A stretch of 64,000 bases of DNA, from NCBI RefSeq assembly GCF_900169565.1, contig NZ_LT828648.1:1986876-2050875 (forward strand). The letters are read 5' to 3'. Within the stretch, counting starts at the first letter, position 1. Every line of letters begins with the position of its first letter. The notes below the pieces were generated by a model. That model saw only the letters and a list, made by a program, of their open reading frames with translations. It did no database searches and was not told where the DNA came from. Position numbers and translations under genes: made by a program. This document shows, in pieces, positions 17,775-25,905 of the stretch. The DNA comes from Nitrospira japonica (GTDB taxonomy: Bacteria > Nitrospirota > Nitrospiria > Nitrospirales > Nitrospiraceae).

Positions 17775-18951
17775 ATTCCGACGGTTCCGCGGCGTCCACG
17801 CCTTGTTTGACGAGTCCGCCGGTATCGAAACTTCGTTCGATTCTTCGGATATCGTCGATCCTGGTTCGTGTGCTGGGATGCGGCGGAGTAAAGAGAGAAC
17901 AACAGTCCTCATCCGGCTCGATCGAGGTCGTGAACGTGCCGATGTGCTCCGCCTGGCGTGTAATCTCCGTTTTGTCCATTCCGATCAGCGGGCGCAAGAT
18001 CGGAACTTCCGCCGCCTCCTCGATGACCGTCAGATTTTCCGGCGTTTGAGAAGCGACCTGTCCCAGGCTGTCTCCGGTCACGAGTCCCCAGCACTTCTCC
18101 CGTTGAGCCAGTTCGCCGGCGATTCGGACCATGAGACGGCGATAGAGAACCACCCGATAGGGCGCGGGCGCTTGAGCCACGATTTCGCGTTGGATCGTGC
18201 CGAATGGGACGACGTACAGTTTCGAGCGGTATTGATAGGCGGTCAGTATCTGGACCAACTCTCGGACCTTTTCTTCTGAAGCACGGCTCACCAGCGGGCG
18301 GCCGGAGAAATGGACGAACACGGCGTTGCAGCCACGTTTCATCATGCGGTAGGCCGCGACAGGGGAGTCGATGCCGCCGGAGATGAGGCACGCCACGGTA
18401 CCGCTGACGCCCACGGGCATGCCTCCGGGACCTTCGATCTTGTCCAAAGAGAAGTAGGCCTCCTTGGTCAACAGATGGATATAGACCGTCAAGTCGGGAT
18501 TCTTGAGCCGGACCTTCTTGCCGGTGACCTGGTGGACGTGGGCTCCGACCGCTCGTTCCACATCCATGGACGTCAGAACCAAACGCTTGTCGGCGCGTCT
18601 CGCCGTCACCCGAAAACTTTCGAACGGATCATTATGATGGAGGAGCGCTTTGCCGATTCTACCGGCCAGGCCATCCAGATTCGGGTTTGCCAGATTCAAC
18701 TCCACCGCCTCCGCCAGCGAAAAATTGGCGATGCCGAAGACGCGTCGCAGGCGATCGGCCACCTGTAGATGGTTTGCGTCAGTTGGAAGGACGATACGGA
18801 TCCGGCTGCGAAGACTTTCGACGCGTGTGATGCGAAGGTCGCGAAGCGAGGAGCGGATGTTCTGAATCAACCGCCGTTCGAAGAAGTCGCGATTGCGGCC
18901 CTTCAGCGCCAGTTCGTGGTAGTGGATGATGACATGTTTCATGGGAGGCAT
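17734..18951 (-). CDS. thiI: tRNA 4-thiouridine synthase ThiI (no rhodanese domain)
   Basis: The product is about 405 residues. The N-terminal ferredoxin-like and THUMP domains start MKHVIIHYHELALKGRNRDFFE. The PP-loop ATPase domain has CLISGGIDSPVAAYRMMKRG. ThiI makes s4U8 in tRNA and can act in thiazole synthesis. It ends near residue 405 with no C-terminal rhodanese domain, so sulfur must come by a rhodanese-independent route, as in Bacillus-type ThiI. DCCSLFTPPHPSTRT near the end is conserved in this short form. Start is ATG at 18951 or 18942. Confidence 0.93.
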   Translation of the reverse strand: MPPMKHVIIHYHELALKGRNRDFFERRLIQNIRSSLRDLRITRVESLRSRIRIVLPTDANHLQVADRLRRVFGIANFSLAEAVELNLANPNLDGLAGRIGKALLHHNDPFESFRVTARRADKRLVLTSMDVERAVGAHVHQVTGKKVRLKNPDLTVYIHLLTKEAYFSLDKIEGPGGMPVGVSGTVACLISGGIDSPVAAYRMMKRGCNAVFVHFSGRPLVSRASEEKVRELVQILTAYQYRSKLYVVPFGTIQREIVAQAPAPYRVVLYRRLMVRIAGELAQREKCWGLVTGDSLGQVASQTPENLTVIEEAAEVPILRPLIGMDKTEITRQAEHIGTFTTSIEPDEDCCSLFTPPHPSTRTRIDDIRRIERSFDTGGLVKQGVDAAEPSEFTFPLRQAPTPSS

Positions 18952-19009
18952 CGTCCGTGAGCGGTTCGATAGGCTTGCCGCGTGTCCGTCTGCGGCGCGG
19001 GCGGCCGCG

Positions 19010-19930
19010 TCACGTACCCAGTGTTTCCAGGTGGCGTTCGGCGTCGATGGCGGCCATACACCCGGAACCGGCGGCCGTCACGGCCTGCCGGTAAACCGAA
19101 TCCTGCACGTCACCGGCGGCGAAGATGCCGGGGACGCTTGTGGCCGTGCCTTTCGAGGTGATGAGATACCCTTTCGGATCCATATCCAGTTGCCCGGAGA
19201 ACAGCGACGTGTTGGGCCGGTGGCCGATGGCGACAAATACACCCGCGCAGGGAATTTCAGCCGAATGACCCGTGACGACGTTCTTGAGTTTGACGCCCGT
19301 CACGACCTCTGTGCCGAGGATATCCTCGACGACGGTATTCCAGATGAAGGTGATCTTGTCGTTCTTGATGGCGCGGTCTTGCATGATCTTGGATGCGCGC
19401 AGTTTGTCCCGACGGTGGACGACGGAGACCTTGGAGGCAAATTTGGTCAGGAAGAGGGCTTCTTCAAGGGCGCTGTCTCCTCCTCCGACGACCATGAGTT
19501 CCTTGCCCCGAAAGAAAAACCCATCGCAGGTGGCACAGGTGGATACGCCGTGGCCGATGAGACGGGATTCGTTCTTGATGCCCAGCTGGATAGGCGCGGC
19601 GCCGGTTGCAATGATTACTGTTCTGGCACGGAGCGACCGCTCTCCGTCCATCGTGACGGAGAATGGTCTGGTCGTGAAATCGACTGCCGTCACGTCGCCG
19701 GTCTGAAATACGGTGCCGAAGCGTTCGGCCTGCACCCGCATGTCCTTCATCAGCTCCGGCCCCATGATGCCTCGAGGAAATCCCGGGTAGTTTTCCACGT
19801 CGGTCGTCGTCGTGAGCTGGCCGCCTGACTGCCATCCTTCGATCAGCACGGGAGTCAGGTTGGCTCGTGCGGCATAGATCGCGGCGGTGAGTCCCGCGGG
19901 ACCCGATCCGATAATGATGAGATCATGCAT
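19010..19930 (-). CDS. trxB: thioredoxin-disulfide reductase
   Basis: The product is 306 residues. The FAD-binding site is [21 protein letters not shown], the redox pair is in [15 protein letters not shown], and the NADPH site is [15 protein letters not shown]. The C-terminal FAD contact is [24 protein letters not shown]. It reduces thioredoxin with NADPH in the cytoplasm. No thioredoxin gene is adjacent. Confidence 0.96.
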   Translation of the reverse strand: MHDLIIIGSGPAGLTAAIYAARANLTPVLIEGWQSGGQLTTTTDVENYPGFPRGIMGPELMKDMRVQAERFGTVFQTGDVTAVDFTTRPFSVTMDGERSLRARTVIIATGAAPIQLGIKNESRLIGHGVSTCATCDGFFFRGKELMVVGGGDSALEEALFLTKFASKVSVVHRRDKLRASKIMQDRAIKNDKITFIWNTVVEDILGTEVVTGVKLKNVVTGHSAEIPCAGVFVAIGHRPNTSLFSGQLDMDPKGYLITSKGTATSVPGIFAAGDVQDSVYRQAVTAAGSGCMAAIDAERHLETLGT

Positions 19931-19988
19931 GGAGAGTCACTGTAACACAGGCAGACGGAGCGATGACAGAATGCAGGGGCCGGAGCGT

Positions 19989-20591
19989 TTACGCCAGTCC
20001 CAGAAGCTGGCGGTATAGCTTGCGGACTTGGGCCCGAAGGGCCGGTAGAGGCGCTGCCCCGTTGAGCACGGCGTCCGCCCGCGCCACTTTCCGGTCCATG
20101 GAAAACTGACTGTCGATCCGCCGGAGCGATTCGCTTCGCGGCAAGCCGTCCCGCGTCTTGAGGCGCGCGATTTGAGTCGAGCGCGGAGCCGTGACCACCA
20201 CGATCCGGTCGACTCGTCTATCGACGCCCGCCTCGAAGAGCAGCGGGACTTCGTAGACAACGACGGCGTGACGATTGTGCTTGGCCGCTTGTCGGGTCAT
20301 GCTGGCCTGCAACCGGGCCACGCGGGGATGGACGATGCGCTCGAGCTTCCGGCGTTTCCTTGGATTGCGAAATACGATGTCGCCGAGGCCCTTCCGATCA
20401 ATGGTATGGTCGGACTTCAAAATCGACCGGCCGAACTCTGCGACGATCTCACGCCAGGCTGATGCTCGCGGCCGTACCACCTCGCGCGCCAGGACATCGG
20501 CGCTGATTACGACGGCTCCGCATTGCTCGAACATCCGCGCCACGGTTGATTTTCCGGTTGCGACTCCCCCGGTCAGACCCACGAGAATCAT
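19989..20591 (-). CDS. coaE: dephospho-CoA kinase
   Basis: The product is 200 residues. Walker A is GLTGGVATGKSTVARMF at the start, followed by VISADVLAREVV with the conserved Asp. YEVPLLFEAGVDRRVDRIVVV and ARLKTRDGLPRSESLRRI (lid Arg) are typical. It carries out the last step of coenzyme A synthesis. It lies 58 nt upstream of trxB in the same direction. Confidence 0.95.
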   Translation of the reverse strand: MILVGLTGGVATGKSTVARMFEQCGAVVISADVLAREVVRPRASAWREIVAEFGRSILKSDHTIDRKGLGDIVFRNPRKRRKLERIVHPRVARLQASMTRQAAKHNRHAVVVYEVPLLFEAGVDRRVDRIVVVTAPRSTQIARLKTRDGLPRSESLRRIDSQFSMDRKVARADAVLNGAAPLPALRAQVRKLYRQLLGLA

Positions 20592-20676
20592 TGGGTGGAG
20601 GATAGCATGCGGCTGAAGACCCCAACAACACGCGCTGATTGACTTCTCGATGGGCGCGCCTGTAAGACCTTACCCG

Positions 20677-21696
20677 ATGCGTATCATTGCCTTCATGATC
20701 GTATTTCTTGCCGTTGCCGGTGTCAGCTCCGCCGAGCGTTCCCCGGATACCGGTCAAGGGATCAGAACCATCGTCGTCGCACTGGATGGTTCCGGTGATT
20801 TCACCTCCATACAAGAGGCCGTCGATAGCGCCAAAAAGGGAGACACCGTCTTCTTGAAACCGGGGGCATACCGCCAGGACGTCACGGTTCACAGCAAGGA
20901 GCGGGTAAAATTGGTCGGTGCGGGAAGGGACCAGGTCGTCCTGCTTGGCCGCGAAGATATCGTCGGTGTGCTCCACGTGGGAAAGTGGCCCTACGGAGCC
21001 ACCGACGTGGAAATCAGCGACATGACGATCAACGAACACGGCGGTCACGCCGTGGGCCTGTTCAATGGGCGGGGCGTCACACTCAAACGTCTGACGGTGA
21101 ATGGGATGTTGTTCAGCCAGCAGGTTCAGGACGCGCGAATCGAGGATTGTACGATCGGGGGAAGTGAGACCACGGGCGTTCAGTTTGCCGATACCCAGGC
21201 TGTGCTGGTCGCGAATTTCATCCATGACAACGATCACGGAGTCAATGTCGCCGGTAAGTCGGACGTTCGCATCGAGCGAAACGTCATTACGCGGAGTCTC
21301 TTTGAGGCCGTGGTCGTGAACGATAAGGCGAAGGCCGTGGTCATCAGCAACACGCTCGTGAAGAATGGGGGCGGGGCGGCATTTCTTGGTCAATCTCAGA
21401 GTGAGGCGACCGGAAACGTGGTCGGATTGAACCGCATCGGCTTCCTGATCGCGCCGTCGAGCCGGGTGCATGCGTCGTACAATTCGTTGTATAACGCCGA
21501 ACACGACTATATGCAGGCCGGCAATCCCAATCATCCGGCTCCCGAATTGAAAGCACAGTCCGACATTATGGGTGATCCGTACTTTGTTGATCCTGGACGC
21601 GACGATTTTCGCTTAAGAGGCGACACTCCCCTTCTCAGAGTCGGTACCTTTCCCTTCCTCGGCGCGCTTCCTCCGGCCTCCAAATCTTCTCAATAA
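20677..21696 (+). CDS. secreted right-handed parallel beta-helix protein
   Basis: The product is about 339 residues with a signal peptide (MRIIAFMIVFLAVAGVSSA). The mature part starts like pectin-lyase-fold proteins (VALDGSGDFTSIQEAVDSAKKGDTVFLKPGAYRQD) and continues with repeats of the NxIxxN/GV type (VLVANFIHDNDHGVNVAGKSD, VRIERNVITRS). It is likely periplasmic or outer-membrane associated with carbohydrate binding or modification, but no specific substrate can be named. An alternative ATG lies at 20650. It is divergent from coaE. Confidence 0.82.
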   Translation: MRIIAFMIVFLAVAGVSSAERSPDTGQGIRTIVVALDGSGDFTSIQEAVDSAKKGDTVFLKPGAYRQDVTVHSKERVKLVGAGRDQVVLLGREDIVGVLHVGKWPYGATDVEISDMTINEHGGHAVGLFNGRGVTLKRLTVNGMLFSQQVQDARIEDCTIGGSETTGVQFADTQAVLVANFIHDNDHGVNVAGKSDVRIERNVITRSLFEAVVVNDKAKAVVISNTLVKNGGGAAFLGQSQSEATGNVVGLNRIGFLIAPSSRVHASYNSLYNAEHDYMQAGNPNHPAPELKAQSDIMGDPYFVDPGRDDFRLRGDTPLLRVGTFPFLGALPPASKSSQ

Positions 21697-21867
21697 CCAC
21701 CGGAAACGATTGGGTTATCAAACGGTTGTCGGTCGACTGTCGGAGCTGCCCTGCTCATGTGCTATGCTAAGAGTACATTGAGAGCGCCGAGAATTCTTTC
21801 TGGCGCGCGAATTGCTGTAGCAGTAGTGACGTGACGTAAGGAGCATCTCAGGACATCGGAGGACAGG

Positions 21868-22053
21868 TTGGCAAGTTACCGACAAGAACTTGAGCAACGA
21901 TCCGGGGACGGAATTCCTTCCCTCGATGACATCGAACCCGGTAAGATCGTTGGAGCCGTCATTCCTATGTCGGAGCGTGCGCAAACGCAAATGCGTGACA
22001 GTATCGAGGTGATCGACTATCTGCTGAATCAGGAACGAGTCGTCTGGAGCTAG
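21868..22053 (+). CDS. small hypothetical protein (TTG start)
   Basis: I do not recognise a family. The product is 61 residues, acidic and soluble, with no membrane segment: an N-terminal SYRQELEQRSG stretch, IPSLDDIEPGKIVGAVIPM, and a C-terminal helix (MRDSIEVIDYLLNQERVVW). A good CGGAGG sits six bases before TTG 21868, which makes translation believable. Confidence 0.55.
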   Translation: MASYRQELEQRSGDGIPSLDDIEPGKIVGAVIPMSERAQTQMRDSIEVIDYLLNQERVVWS

Positions 22054-22173
22054 GCTTTTCTTCCCCTTCCAATCCGTTTACCCGCAGAAGTCCCCTTGAC
22101 ATGCTGGTCTTGGCTTCGTAGGCTGCCGAAGTGTCGGCCATTGTCTGATTATTTATTGCCAGAGGAGCTACCC

Positions 22174-22722
22174 ATGGTATCCAGTGGACAGTCGATAGGT
22201 GTTCGGGGTTCACGGAATGCGGCGTTCGTGGTGTTGATGTGTAGTGTGGGTTTCTTGGGAGTTGGTCATGCAGCCGAGGAGTTGCCCAAAGAGTCGGTGT
22301 TACCGTTGGCGATGGCCAACAAGGCCGTACAGGCGGCGGTGGAAGCCTGCAAGAAGGACGGTTACAAGGTCAGTGTTTCGGTGGTGGATCGTGCCGGAGA
22401 ACTTCGAGCCATGGGACGCGCAGACGGCGCCGGCCCACATACTATAGACAGCAGCAGGAAGAAGGCCTACACGGCTGCGAGTGTGCGTCGTCCCACGAGC
22501 GAGCTGGCCGACTTGATCGGAAAGGTTCCGACCTTGCAGTCGCTGCGCGATATGAACGAACACGTGCTGATCTTGGGAGGCGGACTGCCGGTCGAGATCG
22601 GCGGTGAGGTCGTGGGCGGTATCGGTGTGGGAGGCGCCCCCGGTGCGCATCTCGATGACGCGTGCGCACAGGCGGGCTTGGACGCCATTGGCGCATCCCC
22701 GAAAATTCCAGCGTCAAAGTGA
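22174..22722 (+). CDS. periplasmic GlcG/HbpS-family protein
   Basis: The product is 182 residues. The signal peptide covers about residues 1-33 (FVVLMCSVGFLGVGHAAE). The rest is a GlcG/HbpS (DUF336) domain: MANKAVQAAVEACKKDGYKV, SVVDRAGELRAMGRADGA, IDSSRKKAYTAASVRRPT, and LGGGLPVEIGGEVVGGIGVGGA. HbpS-type proteins bind heme; other members act near glycolate use. Binding here is not shown by the sequence. GAGGAG precedes ATG 22174. The stop overlaps the next start as GTGA. Confidence 0.85.
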   Translation: MVSSGQSIGVRGSRNAAFVVLMCSVGFLGVGHAAEELPKESVLPLAMANKAVQAAVEACKKDGYKVSVSVVDRAGELRAMGRADGAGPHTIDSSRKKAYTAASVRRPTSELADLIGKVPTLQSLRDMNEHVLILGGGLPVEIGGEVVGGIGVGGAPGAHLDDACAQAGLDAIGASPKIPASK

Positions 22723-23174
22723 GGTGTCGGGCCCGCGCGGCCGTCATCCTGTTGGCTTGGAGCCATCTCGTGGCCTGCAACAGCGATATTCCCGAGGTTG
22801 CCGTGGCTGAGGTGCCGTCGCTCGGCTTCATGCTTACGGTGACGCGGACAGCGACACATCCATTCCTCGCTCGGTACAACCTCAGCATGAAAGCCACGGC
22901 AGCCGATGGGTGTTCCGCGACCAGCGAGTTGTTTCCGGATACCGGAGGCGTCAGTCGGCGCAATGTGTATGCGGGGGGTACCGGGCGGCTGTATGTGATA
23001 GGTCAGTATGACGTTCGGGTGTTCGACAAGGATCGTTGTTCGGTCGAACTGCGAGAGTTTCGTTCGCTGGAAGATCGACTGGATTACCTGGGTACATTCG
23101 ATCTCGATCGCGAACGCCGGTGGAAGTTTGTGCCGGCGACCGCCCGTCCGGAGCAGCCGTTTGAAAAGTTATAG
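22719..23174 (+). CDS. small lipoprotein coupled to the GlcG-like gene
   Basis: The family is unknown. Translation from GTG 22719, which overlaps the previous stop by 4 nt (GTGA), gives 151 residues with a lipoprotein signal RAAVILLAWSHLVAC (lipobox LVAC). The mature part has two more cysteines and beta-rich segments (GRLYVIGQYDVRVFDKDRC). It is likely outer-membrane anchored and made together with the GlcG-like protein. Confidence 0.65.
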   Translation: MRCRARAAVILLAWSHLVACNSDIPEVAVAEVPSLGFMLTVTRTATHPFLARYNLSMKATAADGCSATSELFPDTGGVSRRNVYAGGTGRLYVIGQYDVRVFDKDRCSVELREFRSLEDRLDYLGTFDLDRERRWKFVPATARPEQPFEKL

Positions 23175-23216
23175 CCGGGATCGGTCCGAACCCGATCATA
23201 TCCTCGTGAGGCTAGT

Positions 23217-23405
23217 CTGAACCAACCGATCGTAGGTTATCACCAGGATGAACACGGGGACTGGGTGGCAGACCTTGCATGCGGGCATGGGCAACATGTA
23301 CGGCATCAACCCCCGATGACGAGTCGCCCCTGGGTCTTGACGCCGGAGGGTCGAGCACAGCATCTGGGTGAAATTCTATTCTGCAAGAAATGCGAAACAG
23401 GCTGA
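23217..23405 (+). CDS. DUF3565-like small protein (probable CTG start)
   Basis: A 62-residue reading frame matches the DUF3565 pattern from its first codon: NQPIVGYHQDEHGDWVADL, then ACGHGQHVRHQPPMTSRPWV, then LTPEGRAQHLGEILFCKKC. The conserved CGHGQHVRH and C-terminal CxxC suggest metal binding. The frame has no ATG, GTG or TTG between the upstream stop at 23172 and the conserved N-terminus. CTG at 23217 is preceded by GTGAGG at about six bases. This gene fills most of the gap between the lipoprotein and the HAMP protein. Confidence 0.78.
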   Translation: MNQPIVGYHQDEHGDWVADLACGHGQHVRHQPPMTSRPWVLTPEGRAQHLGEILFCKKCETG

Positions 23406-23513
23406 GCTGATATGCCTGAATTTGTTTGGCGTGGGATGATTCGATGCTATTCTTCCTCTGGAGAAGCGGTCGGAACATGAAAACGAGGCGTCCGTCCGCT
23501 CCAAGGAGGGAAG

Positions 23514-24143
23514 ATGACCACACTGACCGTGGCGGAGTCGCAGCCAGCCGGTAATCCTTCCAAACAGATTCCGCACGGAATGCAGCAGGGCTATGTTTTG
23601 TGGATCGGTGTGTTGCTCTTCCTCTACTCCGCCTTGTTTTTCACTCTTGCGTTTTTCGGTCCGCACCTGCAACCCCTCGTGACATTGTATACGGGCGGCT
23701 CTTTGGCGGACCGTCAGGAAGCGGCACTGCAGCTCCTGTCGCTCAGTGAAACGGTATGGGTGGCGGTTCCTGTCCTGTTCCTGGGGGCGGCGATCTTCAG
23801 CCTGGTACTGACCAAGCGGGTGGCCGGTCCGCTCCAGGTCCTGGAGCAGAGCATCGTCCGGTGGGCGGAGGGGGATCTGGCGACCCGCCTGAGGTTTCGA
23901 CAGGTCGATCGACTCGATGCACTCGAGAAGTCGATCAACGAGGGGATACAGGCGATCGAAACCTCCTTGATGACCTTTGCGAGAGAGCAGGCACGGGCAG
24001 AAAAAGCCTTGGGCCAGGTTCGCTCGGCACTTGAAACCCATCCCGGTTCGCCGCAGAAGGCCCTGCAAGGACTCGATGAGGCGGGGGACGCCTTTGCCAA
24101 GATGCGCGAGGCACTCCGAAAGTTTCGCTTCACCCGCCGGTAG
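23514..24143 (+). CDS. membrane protein with HAMP-like linker, no output domain
   Basis: The product is 209 residues. Two membrane segments (GYVLWIGVLLFLYSALFFTL and VWVAVPVLFLGAAIFSLVL) flank a small periplasmic loop of about 50 residues. TKRVAGPLQVLEQSIVRWAEGDLATRLRFR is HAMP-like (conserved Pro after GP, then GD), followed by a coiled coil of about 100 residues. No kinase, cyclase or MCP output is present. AAGGAGGGAAG precedes the ATG. The prepilin gene starts 16 nt after its stop, so the two are probably cotranscribed. Confidence 0.72.
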   Translation: MTTLTVAESQPAGNPSKQIPHGMQQGYVLWIGVLLFLYSALFFTLAFFGPHLQPLVTLYTGGSLADRQEAALQLLSLSETVWVAVPVLFLGAAIFSLVLTKRVAGPLQVLEQSIVRWAEGDLATRLRFRQVDRLDALEKSINEGIQAIETSLMTFAREQARAEKALGQVRSALETHPGSPQKALQGLDEAGDAFAKMREALRKFRFTRR

Positions 24144-24159
24144 GAACGGTTTGCACTCC

Positions 24160-24594
24160 ATGGATATCGAGAGGCGATCATTCACGGCCAGCGGAGGATT
24201 TACGCTGACGGAGTTAATGACGGTGCTGGCCATCGTGTCGCTGTTGATCGCGATAGGTGTGACGTCCTATTCCCGGTTCATCGCCAAAGCCAAGTCGGTG
24301 GAGGCGGAAATCGCGCTTTCGGAAATCCATCGTCTCGAACAGATCCACTATGCCTCGACCGGAACGTACACGGCCGATGTCGACGAATTGGGATTCAAGC
24401 CGTTTCAGCCTCTCAAGTACTATTCTTTGTCCGTCCAAGTCGCCGGTGAATCGGGGAATGGAGCCTTCCGTGCCTTGGCCGTGCCCTTGTCCGGTTCCGG
24501 AGGACAGACCTTTTCGGTCGTTCAGTATGCACCGGACAAGATTTCATCGGGCGGCGGGGCCCCTCCGTCCGGCCAAAGCAGTAATACCGATTGA
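24160..24594 (+). CDS. type IV pilin-like prepilin
   Basis: The product is 144 residues. The leader MDIERRSFTASGG ends at a prepilin cleavage site before FTLTELMTVLAIVSLLIAIG, including the conserved Glu at position 5 of the mature protein. The helix continues VTSYSRFIAKAKSVEAEIALSEI, then IHYASTGTYTADVDELGF, as in pilins and pseudopilins. The C-terminus is Gly/Ser-rich. No pilus assembly genes are in the window, so it probably uses a machine encoded elsewhere. Confidence 0.85.
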   Translation: MDIERRSFTASGGFTLTELMTVLAIVSLLIAIGVTSYSRFIAKAKSVEAEIALSEIHRLEQIHYASTGTYTADVDELGFKPFQPLKYYSLSVQVAGESGNGAFRALAVPLSGSGGQTFSVVQYAPDKISSGGGAPPSGQSSNTD

Positions 24595-24651
24595 GAAAAC
24601 CGTCGCAAATCCAAAGGCGTCTGTCGCGCCTGAACCGGCGAACAAGTAAGT

Positions 24652-25788
24652 CTACCCGCGTTCGATGACGGCCGCAGTTGAACTAGGCGGCACCGAGAGG
24701 TCCAGGCCAGGGCCGAGCCACGGGGCGAGCCGGGCGTCCTCGTAGCGATATCCACCCGTGACGGGGTCGTTTGCCAGAAGCAGCGGCGTATCGAGATCAA
24801 GCACCTCGAATCCCTTGATTCCCAGCACGAGACCGAAGGAACAGCCCATCGCGACTCTCGTTTCCAGCATTCCTCCCGCCATCAGCCGCAGTCCGGAAGA
24901 AAGAGTGTAGGCCGCGATTTCTTGAGCCTCGACGAGGCCTGTTTTCATGATCTTGATATTAATGAAGTCCGCGGCGTGATTCAATACGACACGATGCGCA
25001 TCGGCGAGAGACCGGACCGATTCATCCGCCGCAACGGGGATGCCGGTATCGCGTCGAATGGCCGCGAGTCCCTCGAGATCGTTGCGCGGGAGCGGTTGCT
25101 CCAGCAAGGTCAGTGCGCCTCCGAATCGTTGCACTCCTTTGACGAAAGCCGAACACTCGTGGCGTGAGAATCCCTGGTTGCCGTCGCCGATGAACGCGAT
25201 TCCACCCAATATCCGGTGGAGTGCCTCCACGCGCCTGATGTCTTCCTCCACGTCCTTGCCGACCTTCATTTTGAAGAGGCGGAACCCTCTGCCGTACCAA
25301 TAGCGTCCGAGGTCGATGGTTTTCGCCAAGTCGCAGATCGGTATGGTGATATCGCTTTCTCGCATTCGAACGTCGGCGCCTCCCCAGAGTTTCCACATGG
25401 GGATCTCCAGGGATCGACAGTAGGCATCGACCATGGCGGTTTCCAAGCCGCACCGTGCGGCCGGTTGATAAGGCTGATCGTCCTTGAGGATGCCCGCAAG
25501 GTGGACGAATCGGTCGACTCGTTTCGTGATGACGTGCTCGGCGAGTCGTCGCAACGCGCTCAGACACGAATCGCGAGTCTCTCCCCCGACTTCGGGAAAG
25601 GGGGCTGCTTCTCCATAACCCTGTAGGCCGTTCGACAGGGTGACCCGCACGAAGATATTTTCCGCCGTGAGCCGGACTCCCGTCGCGACGACGAAGGGAT
25701 CCGTCATCGGCACATCGATCGGCCAGAATTCCACCCTGTGAATTGCGATGCTTTCGGTCGGCATGTGGTATACGTGCGTAGGCGTCAT
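24652..25788 (-). CDS. mandelate racemase/muconate lactonising-type enzyme, dipeptide-epimerase-like
   Basis: The product is about 378 residues of the enolase superfamily. The N-terminal capping domain begins IAIHRVEFWPIDVPMTDPF and contains VTLSNGLQGYGEAAPFPEV. The barrel carries the KxK motif in FRLFKMKVGKD, metal ligands in FIGDGNQGF, TLLEQPL and VAADESVRS, and the second-side Lys in FINIKIMKTG. This layout is typical of L-Ala-D/L-Glu and other dipeptide epimerases; the true substrate is unknown. I used ATG 25788; ATG 25764 is possible. The open frame runs far upstream over ydbH but without homology. Confidence 0.88.
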   Translation of the reverse strand: MTPTHVYHMPTESIAIHRVEFWPIDVPMTDPFVVATGVRLTAENIFVRVTLSNGLQGYGEAAPFPEVGGETRDSCLSALRRLAEHVITKRVDRFVHLAGILKDDQPYQPAARCGLETAMVDAYCRSLEIPMWKLWGGADVRMRESDITIPICDLAKTIDLGRYWYGRGFRLFKMKVGKDVEEDIRRVEALHRILGGIAFIGDGNQGFSRHECSAFVKGVQRFGGALTLLEQPLPRNDLEGLAAIRRDTGIPVAADESVRSLADAHRVVLNHAADFINIKIMKTGLVEAQEIAAYTLSSGLRLMAGGMLETRVAMGCSFGLVLGIKGFEVLDLDTPLLLANDPVTGGYRYEDARLAPWLGPGLDLSVPPSSTAAVIERG

Positions 25789-25905
25789 GTTACCGGGATG
25801 CACCGAGGAAGTCAGCCGGTTGTGCGGCGACTCGGGAGCCACGGACTTGACTTCCATCCTTCCCTGGTCGAGAACACACGTCGATCGTGAGCAGATGAGC
25901 ATGGT

